Positions 53,915-63,004 of a stretch of DNA of 64,000 nucleotides are shown here, piece by piece. A program made the position numbers and the translations under genes. The notes beneath the pieces are model-generated. The model was given only the letters and a program-made list of their open reading frames with translations, did not search any database and was not told where the DNA came from. The stretch lies in assembly GCA_038380435.1 (NCBI GenBank), contig JAWZYU010000007.1, positions 23,043,001-23,107,000 on the forward strand, in the 5' to 3' direction. Source of the stretch: Ryuthela nishihirai (lineage: Eukaryota; Arthropoda; Arachnida; Araneae; Heptathelidae). Within the stretch, counting starts at the first letter, position 1. Each line of letters begins with the position of its first letter.

Positions 53915-54150
53915 GCGCCAAGCTCATAACACGATATTCTCAGGCTGCATTTCTCACTGCATACACTGAAATTTTCTCAGTTCACTGGAAAAGTGGACGG
54001 CGATGTATTTTTGAAATGCCGCCATCCTTCAAATTGAACGTTAAGTCACGGCTCCGTGAGCCTGATAATCACATTTTCTTCACGTTAAAGATCACGCTGA
54101 AATACCTTGACGGAAGGCTCCTATCTGTTCCTAATAACAGTTTAGTAATC
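53915..54150 (+). mobile_element. Old SINE1 fragment
   Basis: The conserved middle is recognisable (GCACCAAGCTC-type head trace, CACGTTAAAGATCACGCTGA, CCTTGACGGAAGGCTCCTAT). It is immediately followed by another SINE1. Confidence 0.75.
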
Positions 54151-54161
54151 CCCTTCCCCTG

Positions 54162-54950
54162 TGCGGGGTGGCTCAGTTAGTGCGCTAGGCTCGTAATCTG
54201 CAGTTTCCGCATAAGACTCCAGCTTGTGCCAGCTATGAGATTTATCTCCTCTAAATCCCCATCCTATCCTCGGTCAGATAGGGAACACCAATGGCCTTGG
54301 GTTGGGTTGTTTTACCTCTGAGCGGCACTTTTTTCACAAGGATCCCGAAGGCTCAGAGAAGGTTGGGGGAGAGGACCCACTGCAACAGCTGTTGGGAGAC
54401 AGATGGTAACCTCCCGTCAAGGCCATCCAGCGTGTTCTTCAACGCGCACAGGATATGGCTCTCCCGCACACGGAGCCACGGCTTAACGTCCCACGGTCTA
54501 TAACTTCTAAATATAGGGGATACCGATGGGCTTGGAAAGACGGACGGCGGCCTTTCCAAGCCCATCGGTGTCCCCTACTGACCGTGGGCAGGGCGGGGAG
54601 TTTTGCGGAGATAGGTCTCAACGCTGACCCATCTGGGACTCGAACTGGGAACTGCAGATTACGAGCCTGACGCGCTACCGACTGAGCCACCCCCGTCCCT
54701 TCAATGGGCTTGGGAAGACCGTCGCCCGTCAGATGGGATATAAACGTACGACTCCTACACATGGACCCACATGCGTAGGAGTTGTAGGTTTATATCCCTG
54801 TGCACGTTAAAGAACACGCTGGATGGCCCTAACAGGAGGTTACAATCTGTTTCCTAACAGCTGTCCAGTGGGTCCTCTTCCCCAGCTTTCTCTGAACTCT
54901 TGGTGTCCTTGTGACTTGGCCATTTAGCTCACTGAGTTCAAAAACTCAAT
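54162..54950 (+). mobile_element. Old SINE1, interrupted by SINE1 and carrying a hairpin
   Basis: Head at 54162 (GCGGGGTGGCTCAGTTAGTG), interrupted at 54301 by the next entry, and resumed at 54702. The middle then contains an inserted inverted repeat (54736-54795): GATATAAACGTACGACTCCT is mirrored by AGGAGTTGTAGGTTTATATC around CATGGACCCACATG. It runs on to a worn 3' end. Confidence 0.88.
54302..54701 (-). mobile_element. SINE1 nested in SINE1, with an internal inverted insertion
   Basis: Target-site duplication CAATGGCCTTGGG (54289-54301) and CAATGGGCTTGGG (54702-54714). Within it a foreign GTCTATAACTTCTAAATATA and an inverted copy of its own middle occur, so ACCGATGGGCTTGGAAAG at about 54525-54542 faces CTTTCCAAGCCCATCGGT at about 54552-54569. 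The head is intact. Confidence 0.92.
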
Positions 54951-54959
54951 GGTTTAGCC

Positions 54960-55404
54960 CAGTGTCTCGCAAACTGTGTGCCGCGGGAGAGTCCAAGTGT
55001 GCCGCGAGAGATTTTCAAATTGACACTAGATATTCCAAAGATTTCATTTTGACTTGACTTGTGTTATCGACGTGCTTTAATATCGACGTGCTATCGACGT
55101 GCTTTAATAAAAATCTTTCAGATTTTATCAACTGGAATCTTGTAAGTATTTACAAGCTTTTTCCAAATTTAGGTATTAATTTTTGTTTATTTCAAGCCAT
55201 AGAATGGACAAATATTTGAAACAAACACCGAGTTATGAATTAAAGAACGAGAGCAAATCTTCAAGTAAAACCAGGCTGATGACTTCAACAAAGCGCAAAT
55301 ATAATGACGATTATATAGAGTTTGCTTTTATTCTTTTTTAGGTGTGCCGCGGAAAAAAAATTAGATTCAGTGTGCCGCAGAGTAAAAAAGTTTGCGAGAC
55401 ACTG
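54960..55404 (+). mobile_element. hAT-type MITE (family H2) with a residual transposase start
   Basis: Perfect 16-bp terminal inverted repeats CAGTGTCTCGCAAACT and AGTTTGCGAGACACTG, and a perfect 8-bp target-site duplication GTTTAGCC (54952-54959 and 55405-55412). Subterminal GTGTGCCGCGG motifs are repeated at both ends. It contains a short open frame with hAT-transposase character (next entry), so it is an internally deleted autonomous element. The insertion is within old SINE1 DNA. Confidence 0.97.
55204..55341 (+). pseudogene. N-terminal stub of a hAT transposase
   Basis: A 45-residue frame, MDKYLKQTPSYELKNESKSS then STKRKYNDDYIEFAFILF and stop TAG. A start of the form M-D-x-x-L, a Ser/Lys-rich linker and K-R-K-Y-x-x-x-Y-I-x-F-x-F is known at the N-terminus of hAT transposases related to Charlie/ZBED5-type proteins. 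The zinc finger, catalytic DDE and dimerisation regions are deleted; the stop lies just at the 3' subterminal repeat. It is non-functional, but it identifies the parent family. Confidence 0.7.
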
Positions 55405-55515
55405 GTTTAGCCCATTGTGCTCATAATTTAAAAACTCAACACGTCCTCTACCCAGCTCTGAGCCCTTGGGGTCGCTGTCACCTGCCCATACAAAAAATGT
55501 GTCATTCAGAGGTGA
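55405..55515 (+). mobile_element. SINE1 3' remnant after the hAT MITE
   Basis: TTTAGCCCATTGTGCTCATA, then a second, worn 3' end with CTCTGAGCCCTTGGGGTCGC and GTCATTCAGAGGTGATGC. Confidence 0.65.
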
Positions 55516-55559
55516 TGCAAACAAGCCTCTGAAAAATATATTTTACATTTTATGTGCAA

Positions 55560-55815
55560 TGAATATGCTTTATCAATATTATAATGAAATACAAAAGAAT
55601 TTATTGTTAGCATTCCAGCTTTCATAACTCTTTAGATACTGAACAAATATTGTTTGAAAATCAAGTTTGAATAAAGTGATTATGATCTCTCTTTTCAATC
55701 ACATTTTGCCATGAAATGCATATTTTAGAAGTTATAGACCTTCGAAGTTAGGTTCCCATTGATATAACATGTAAATGCTTTAATATTTTTGGGATAGTGT
55801 ATATATATATACTGC
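55560..55815. mobile_element. Fragment of MITE family M
   Basis: Contains TCATAACTCTTTAGATACTG and ATTTTAGAAGTTATAGACCT, then CCCATTGATATAACATG. Related to 36180-36540. Confidence 0.55.
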
Positions 55816-56015
55816 TACATTAAAACTGGTAGATTTCCAAAATATTATTATCTTTCCATTTTATTACATTTAGAAGTTCGAAATTATTTTAGGAGCAAAA
55901 GCATTGTTTACCCGATATATTAAGTTACTTCTCTGTTCGGTTTAGTGTATCTCTATCGATAGATAAGATTTAAGTTAGTTCATTTCTTACATCAATGCAA
56001 TTCTATCATATTAAG

Positions 56016-56403
56016 TGATGGGCGGGGGTGGCTTAGTCAGTAGCACGCCAGGCTCGTAATCTGCAGTTCCCAGGTTCGAGTCCCAGCTGGGCCAGCATCG
56101 AGATTTATCTCCGCAAAATTCCCCGCCCTGCCCACGGTCAGTAGGGGACACCGATGGGCTTGGAAAGGCCGCCGTCCGTCGAATGGTACGTTAAGCCGTG
56201 GCCCCGTGTGAGGGAGAGCCATACCCTGTGCACGTTAAAGAACACGCTGGATGGCCTTGACGGGAGGCTACCATCTGTCTCCCAACAGCTGTTCCAGTGG
56301 GTCCCCTCTCCCAACCTTCTCTGGGCCTTCGGGGTCCATGTGACCTGGCCGTTTAGCCCATGGTGTGCAAAAAAATGCCGCTCAGAGGTAAAACAACCCA
56401 ACC
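56016..56403 (+). mobile_element. SINE1 copy, full length
   Basis: Perfect 13-bp target-site duplication CTATCATATTAAG (56003-56015 and 56404-56416). A box TGGCTTAGTCAG, B box GGTTCGAGTCC. Confidence 0.95.
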
Positions 56404-56416
56404 CTATCATATTAAG

Positions 56417-58180
56417 CAAGATCTATTCTTGTATTAAACAATCTCTAATCATGCACTTAGTTCTTAGCAAAGATGAGACAAGTCCGGTGCAACAGTATAA
56501 ACATTCCAAGTGAGCAGTCTAGCAAGTGGATGGGCTTGTTCCAATTTGAACTCAAAAAAAATGCCATGAATGTAAAGTTCTAAGAAGTTACATAAATTTG
56601 AGGATATAGTAATTTTGAAGTCCGGTTACTAATGATTTAGCTGGCATTTTATTCAAATGTGAAGGAAGAAAAATATACTTAGTTGGGGACACAAAAATGG
56701 TAAGACACTTTGATATAACAAAAATGGTGCAATCAGTTGAGGCGGTAAAAGGGTAAAAGGCGTTTGTAAAGAAACAACAAGTTAATTTACTCAAGTGGCA
56801 AAACGAATGTTTTGTCGGTGGAACGGCAAAAACAAAGTTGCTTGGAACGGCAAAAATTAAATATACTTGAAGGCGGCAAAAGGTAAGTTCCCTTGCTGTG
56901 GCCAAATGTCTTGGGACGTGATTGCCATCCTTCCATCCCCCATCCCCATCCCCCAAAATACAGAGAATCATTGCGCAATTCCCCTGAGTTCCGTTTCTGA
57001 TAATTGATCACTGTCCCGTCCCTTTCCCCCAAAAACAAAATGTGTTTTCCTGGGATCAATACAAAGCTTGCATAAAGGACATTTTCGAATATTATTCATC
57101 ATATGAGAATTTCTAATATATTTATAATTAATAAAGGTTTTTTTTAATTTTTCCTTAAAATATTTTGTATTTATTTTATCAGTCAATCATTTTCATTTGT
57201 TCCTCGTACATCGTAGATCGTATAATCATATTCGATGTACCGGGTAATAATTTTACCCCTAACCATCTCCATCATAAAGATATGCCTATTTGGCATGAGT
57301 AAGAACAAAATATGTAAGTAAACCACCCTTAGTTTGGCTCCTAAGGACAAACATAAGAAAAGCTAAAAAGCAGTAAAATTGCATAAGAAACCTAAAACGG
57401 ATGGGTCTCCTCAGAGAACGCTACCGTTTTAGGTCTCTTGTACTTGTTCAAAACAGTATGATCGTAAAGAATCAGAGAAGAAATAATCTCATTGGGATTA
57501 TTGCTTACAGCCTCAAAAAATCTTTTTGAGGTGCGTTTTATACGTGTATATATATATGATCGATGCCCAGGTCTTTATGGAGTTGTCTGTTAGTGACAAA
57601 TCAGGAGACATCGATCGCAGTTCTCAAAATCTTGTTCTGTAAAACCTGAATCTTTATTTGTTCCTTTAAAATCATATTAAATTAATAGTTACCAGGGCAA
57701 GATCTAAGGGGGTGTCCAAGAGAAAATGCAGGCAAAAAAATTACACTGATGTATATTTCATGCATTTTTCAAGAAATGTTTTAAACACCACTAAAACACA
57801 GGGGGAAATCCTATACTGCTGCAGAAAACCAGTCTCCTACCACACAACCCTTATTTCCTTTATAAATCCGGGCGATTATACATATGGCATTTTAGGAAAC
57901 AATATAGCTGTAAAAAAAAATTCGCGATAATTAAAAAAGACAAAAAAGAATAGAAAATAACAATGATAAAAAAGTACACATGAAAAAAAAAACATTTTTT
58001 AAATTGCAATGTCGAAAATCAATAAGCATCTTATGCCTGTCCAAGTTTTGTGCACAAGTAATAAGATTTGAAGTATATGACAAAATCTACATAATTTATT
58101 ATTTTAAATTGTTTTAGCCAAAGTTAATTATTTGGGTTTGAACAACAACGATGTCATACTCCAAACATGTTAGATGAACA
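56417..58180. other. Unassigned region with GGCAAAA words and a hairpin
   Basis: GGCAAAA/GGCGGTAAAA words recur irregularly at 56730-56885. An inverted pair GACCTAAAACGG-type lies at about 57389-57435 (AAGAAACCTAAAACGG against CCGTTTTAGGTCTCTT). Several open frames exist on the minus strand at 56588-57186, but they have no recognisable domain and are biased by low-complexity DNA. No gene is supported. Confidence 0.4.
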
Positions 58181-58192
58181 CAATTAATTCGG

Positions 58193-58574
58193 GTTGGGTT
58201 GTTTTACCTCTGAGCGGCACTTTTTTGCTCACCATGGGCTAAATGGCCAGGTCACATGGACCCCGAAGGCTAAGAGAAGGTTGGGAGAGGGGACCCACTG
58301 GAACAGCTGTAGACAGATGGTAGCCTCCCGTCAAGGCCATCCAGAGTGTTCTTTAACGTGCACAGGGTATGGCTCTCCCGCACACGGGGCCACGGCTTAA
58401 CGTCCCATCCGACGGACGGCGGCCTTTCCAAGCCCATCGGTGTCCCCTACTGACCGTGGGCAGGGCGGGGAATTTTGCGGAGAAAAATCTCAACGCTGAC
58501 CCAGCTGGGACTCGAACCTGGGAACTACAGATTACGAGCCTGGCGCGCTACCGACTGAGCCCCCCCCCCCCCCC
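58193..58574 (-). mobile_element. SINE1 copy, full length
   Basis: Perfect 12-bp target-site duplication CAATTAATTCGG (58181-58192 and 58575-58586). The head end has become a run of C. A short deletion (GCTGTAGACAG) removes part of the GCTGTTGGGAG segment. Confidence 0.95.
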
Positions 58575-58586
58575 CAATTAATTCGG

Positions 58587-58968
58587 AATTCAAAGGGTTA
58601 ATGTAGAATCAAGTTTTAGATAGCTATTAGTTGAAATCTCAACTTATCTCTGGTATCGTTTTAATAACAACTGTTTTTAAAATTTTCGGTGATCTAAATC
58701 TAACTCTGTACACATTAAAGGCGATGGGGGGGGGGGAACACATTAAAAGAGAAATCTTGGTCGATACGCATTAAAAGAGAAAGGTGGAAGGGGCGGACCC
58801 AAGCCTAGAGGTTCTCTTCCAAACAAGATTGACTGAAAGATAATACAATTTTTTTTCTGGTCATTAAAATCTAAGTGTTTTTTAATATATTAAAGTTATA
58901 CACTGGATAGAAAAAAATTTTAGAGAATTTCTTTATTACACCATTCAAAGTTCCGTATCTTCTAACAA
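58587..58968. other. Unassigned region, partly MITE family M
   Basis: Contains a G-run near 58725-58737 and a duplicated CATTAAAAGAGAAA word (58741-58754 and 58769-58782). From about 58880 the sequence resembles the edge of a family M MITE that continues after the SINE1 to about 59510. Confidence 0.4.
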
Positions 58969-58981
58969 GATTTTTATGGTA

Positions 58982-59362
58982 GGGTTGTTTTACCTCTGAG
59001 CGGCACTTTTTTGCACACCATGGGCTAAATGGCCAGGTCACATGGACCCCGAAGGCTCAGAGTAGGTTGGGGGAGGGGACCCACTGGAACAGCTGTTGGG
59101 AGACAGATGGTAGCCTCCCGTCAAGGCCATCCAGCGTGTTCTTTAACGTGCACAGGGTATGTCTCTCCCGCACACGGGGCCACGGCTTCACGTCCCATCC
59201 GACGGAAGGCGGCCTTTCCAAGCCTATCGGTGTCCCCTACTGACCGTGGGCAAGGCGGGGAATTTTGCGGAGATAAATCTCAACGCTGATCCAGCTGGGA
59301 CTCGAACCTGGGAACTACAAATTACGAGCCTGGCGCGCTACCGACTGAGCCACCCCCGGCCC
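58982..59362 (-). mobile_element. SINE1 copy, full length
   Basis: Perfect 13-bp target-site duplication GATTTTTATGGTA (58969-58981 and 59363-59375). Low divergence. The insertion is inside a family M MITE fragment. Confidence 0.95.
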
Positions 59363-59375
59363 GATTTTTATGGTA

Positions 59376-59800
59376 AAATCTTACTGAAGATAAATTAAAG
59401 ATGTGAATCAAATCTATATATATCTGGTTTGCAACAATATTCATTCGATATTTAAAGGTTATGAAAGTTAACAACCACGATAGCCAAGAATTTACCTCAA
59501 AAGTAAATTGACCTAATAAGTAATATTTCAAACAGGTTAGCTGCAGTTATTATATATGTTTGGAAATTAAAGAAATAATTATTTCGATATATGTCAGTTT
59601 TGTGTAAATCACTTCGGATTGGCATTGCTGCTATTCAATATTCCGTCGTGCTTAACTCTTTAAATACTGAGTAAATATTTTTGAAATTCAGGATTCGGAT
59701 ATACTTGATGGAGATCTTTAATTTATCTTTAGTCATGTTTTTATTCTGAAAAGCTATGAACATCGAATTTAGCTTTCCACTGTCATAACAATGAAAATTT
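59376..59800. mobile_element. MITE family M fragments
   Basis: CTTACTGAAGATAAATTAAAGA with ATGAATCAAATCTATATATA-type continuation, then a second inverted piece with TTAACTCTTTAAATACTGAG near 59650 and a GATCTTTAATTTATCTTTAG word near 59722, the mirror of the first. Confidence 0.6.
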
Positions 59801-59869
59801 TGTTTTTTTTTTTGGTCTACGCAATATGCATCAAATTGTATTTTTTACATTGCTTACAAAAATAGTTAA

Positions 59870-60370
59870 ATTTTGTCGTCTGTCTCTCTGTTTGTGTGTC
59901 TCTTTATCCGCCTGCCTGCCTTTGCGTCTCTCTGCGTGTCTGTCGGTCTGCCTGTCTCTTTCTTTCTCTGTCCAGCTGTCTTTCTGTCTCTCTCTTTGTT
60001 TATATGCCTGCCTTTCTCTCCTGTTTCTCTGCCTGCCTGTCTGTTTCTCTTTCTGTATGCCTGCCTGTCTATCTGCCTATTTGCCTACCTGTCTTTCTGT
60101 TTCTCTATCTCTCTGTATGCCTGCCTCTCTATCTATCTGTTTGCTTACTTGTCTGTCTTTCTGTTTCTCTATCTCTCTGTATGCTTGCCTGTCTATCTAT
60201 AAGTTTGCTTACCTGTCTGTCTTTATGTTTGTTTCTCTGCATGTCTATCTATCTGTTTCTGTCTCCCTTTCTGTTTGTTTGTCTATCTCCCACTCTCTGG
60301 GTCATACCTACCTATTTGCTTATCTATCTGTCCATCCGCTCAACTATCTGTTCATCTATAGACATTCAAC
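59870..60370. repeat. Degenerate CTGT/CTGC/CTAT microsatellite
   Basis: About 500 bp of C/T-rich tetranucleotide words (CTGTCTGT, CTGCCTGC, TATCTATC, CTCTCTGTATGC). Overlapping open frames in three phases give Cys/Leu/Ser peptides and are artefacts. Confidence 0.95.
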
Positions 60371-60937
60371 TATTTTGCTTTAGAGATAAATTAAAATTTC
60401 TCTTTGGCGGATAGATATTGATGAAATATTACGATTCGCACTTTCCGAATCTCCAAATAGTTTTTATAGAGACCACTAACGGTGGAAAAGATTAGGAAAC
60501 GACATAACTTTAAAAGCCTATTACAAACATTCTATTTATACTAGAAATTCGAAATTCTATTGGTAAACTACATGGTCAAGTGATTTACATTTCCAACAAT
60601 GATTTGTTCCCCTACCACAAGGGGAGGGGGGAAAATGCAAACTTTTCTGTTTTAAAAAATAAATGAAAATTTTTTTTGTGTTGTGTAAGCATTACTCAGA
60701 TATTTCTACTTACATTTCCCAGTAATCCAATAGTTAGAATATCCATTGTTCTATCTATTTATGATTGTTAGAGTGTGAGAAGTGCAAAGAGTCATTCTTC
60801 ATATAGAAAACATTCCTTTTCATTCCACAAGAAAAACTATATTCTCGTTGAGAAAGGGTATCCCATGTTTCGTCATTAATAATATACTATTCTTCTAGTC
60901 AGCATTTATTTTCAATCATACATTTTTACAATGATCG
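60371..60937. other. Unassigned region
   Basis: A/T-rich with a short GGGGAGGGGGG run near 60621. No recognisable feature. Confidence 0.3.
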
Positions 60938-61075
60938 TTCCGATGGCCGAGTGGTTAGTGTGCTTGACTAAATGATCAAAGAAACCGGGTTTTGAGATCC
61001 AGATAAGGCATGGATGTTTTTTTCTGCTGAGGTTTCGCATTCCTTACAGGTCTTCTCTGAGTGGGGTAATTTATT
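60938..61075 (+). mobile_element. Old SINE2 copy
   Basis: Head with GATGGCCGAGTGGTTAGTGT and a mutated B box, then TAAGGCATGGATG and TTTCTGCTGAGGTTTCGCAT. The 3' half is missing. Confidence 0.85.
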
Positions 61076-61424
61076 TCTGCATTTATTCTTTATCCTTAAA
61101 ATTTCTGCAAACCACACAAGATGGCCAATCATCTAGGTACAGCTCTTTCAAATTTACAGACTAAAATGACCGCCATGATTTAAATCACACTTTAGATTTC
61201 TCTAAATCTAAAGAGATTTGCATCCTAACTTAAACCGTAACTGACTCGAAACATAACATTTGAATTACACTCTAATCGTTTCTCGAGCAGTGAGCAAACG
61301 ATCAGTTTATAACGATGCACTGCATTTAATTTCGTAAACTGCATTCGTTGTAAGAAACTAGCGTTCGCCACACTTTCGAAAAACAAGAGCTGCACCTTAT
61401 TTAATTGAAGTTGGAGAACTCTAG

Positions 61425-61600
61425 TCAGTCATTGGTCGTCCAGTAAGTGTCGTCCAAGTTCACGTGACCTCCTTGGCTTCCAGAGATGTAGCCAAATCTT
61501 TCCTCTGCATTAAGTAGCCTCGATCCATTACCGTCTGCCAGGATGGCTGCTATCATAATGGGTGTGGCCATAATGATCTCATTCCTGTTAAGTGAGGTAC
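61425..61600 (-). CDS. Possible terminal exon of an unknown gene (speculative)
   Basis: The minus strand has an open stretch ending at TGA 61425-61427. After a TTAACAG that could be a splice acceptor (near 61589) it reads NEIIMATPIMIAAILADGNG, SRLLNAEERFGYISGSQGGH and VNLDDTYWTTND. It is the one open stretch in the window with balanced composition and no repeat match. I do not recognise the protein and see no supporting upstream exon. It may equally be chance. Confidence 0.2.
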
Positions 61601-61679
61601 ACTGGTAAGAGATGTGCACATCTGATAGATACAGAATATTTCTGCGCTGCATCTTTTACTCCTCTACCTCTTTTAATTT

Positions 61680-62002
61680 TTTTTTATGGAAACGTTTTAC
61701 ACCGCTAAGAATTTATACATTTTCTAATTTAATGTTTCAGTGATAGACATATGTTTAGAAAATTTTATTGATTGGATTTCGTTGGACATATTTAATATTA
61801 TGTAATTAAGTTGGTTGGTTGGTTGTTGGTCTCACTAAATGAAAAACTGCTTTTTTAGTTTATAGATAGACGTATAATGATATAATTGCTTCTCTTCACT
61901 GAGTGACGAATCATTATCTAATTTTGATTGTAATCTCTATAGTTCTCAACTCTAGTCGAGTATGAAGATGACGTTTTAGATTATTACGTCACAAATCCAA
62001 CA
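61680..62002. other. Unassigned region
   Basis: A/T-rich; GTTGGTTGGTTG short run near 61812. No feature recognised. Confidence 0.3.
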
Positions 62003-62010
62003 GATTAAAT

Positions 62011-62332
62011 CAGGCGTGTCCAACCTTTTGACTTCCCTGGGCCACATTGAGTGAAGATTTGACTTCCCTGGGCCACATTGAGTGAAGATTAATTGTTTTG
62101 GGCCGCATATAAAATATATAATATAATTAATGTATATGAATAATAAAACTTCATTTGTTTTCTTATGTTTTTTATTATAAAATTAAAAAGAGGGCAACAT
62201 AAAACTAATGGGATATCAAAAACTCGCTGAAAATCACATAATCATGTTGAAAGCTTATGTCGTAAACACGTAAATTTACGATTTTGTGGGCCGCATTACT
62301 AGCTGTCCATGGCCGCGGGTTGGACACGCCTG
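62011..62332. mobile_element. hAT-type MITE (family H1), copy 3
   Basis: Perfect 8-bp target-site duplication GATTAAAT (62003-62010 and 62333-62340). Ends CAGGCGTGTCCAACC and GGTTGGACACGCCTG are intact. Orientation is opposite to copies 1 and 2. A 30-bp stretch beginning GACTTCCCTGGGCCACATTG is duplicated in tandem near its left end. Confidence 0.97.
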
Positions 62333-62364
62333 GATTAAATCATAAAGACAAGCTTAATGTAGTT

Positions 62365-62450
62365 AAGAAAGATTGTTTTACTTCTGAGCGACTCTTGTAC
62401 ACAATGGGCTGAATTACCAGGTCACGAGGACCCCATGATCTTAAAGGTTT
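62365..62450 (-). mobile_element. SINE1 3'-end fragment
   Basis: AAGATTGTTTTACTTCTGAG, CACAATGGGCTGAATTACCA and GGTCACGAGGACCCCATGAT match the SINE1 3' end; the rest is absent. Confidence 0.75.
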
Positions 62451-62990
62451 TCTTTAGTTGATCAAAACCTTCCATGAAAGGTTGGGTTTGTGCGGCCCCC
62501 TATTCCCGTATCAAAAAATAAGATTGGAACACAATTAATAGGATAGAAAGGCAATGAATGTCCAGTAAAATTGTAGTTTTGCAATTTCGAAAGTTCTTCC
62601 GCTGCGGAGTTCGGGGTAAAGTTGCAAAGTCCCTGTGGTATATTGTTCATAAGTTCATGAGAATTATAAGCTGTAGTTTGTTTTCTTCACTAACAAACCG
62701 CATATGTTGGCATATGCCTTTTTTTTTTTTGTTTTTTTTTTTCCATTTTTTTTTTGTATTATTATTTTGGAGTTCCGAATTCGTGTAATTTTCAGCAAAA
62801 AAAATTCTTAGTTTTGTCTCGTTGCTTAAGCTTACTGTATATAGTTTGCCAAAAAGAAATATCAAGCTCATGATTTGGTCGTTCTGGAAACTTATATATT
62901 CCTATTAATGCTGGCATTGAAAATTAATCATAATATACAAATTCTGGGAAGATCTGGAAAACGCGACCATGACATGTTATTAGATTTGGA
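62451..62990. other. Unassigned region with long T-runs
   Basis: T-runs at 62718-62756. No coding or repeat feature recognised. Confidence 0.35.
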
Positions 62991-63004
62991 ACAGCAATGC
63001 ATTG

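Noticed and set aside
56588..57186. Overlapping minus-strand frames as a Phe/Cys-rich gene
   Set aside because: Frames overlap in different phases, are biased by GGCAAAA repeats and show no conserved motif.
19567..59289. Many 60-119-codon frames with CFTSERHFFAHHGLNGQ-like peptides
   Set aside because: They are translations of SINE1 copies on either strand, not genes.
59826..60414. Three overlapping Cys/Leu/Ser-rich frames
   Set aside because: All three phases of a CTGT/CTGC microsatellite are open; this is typical of low-complexity DNA.
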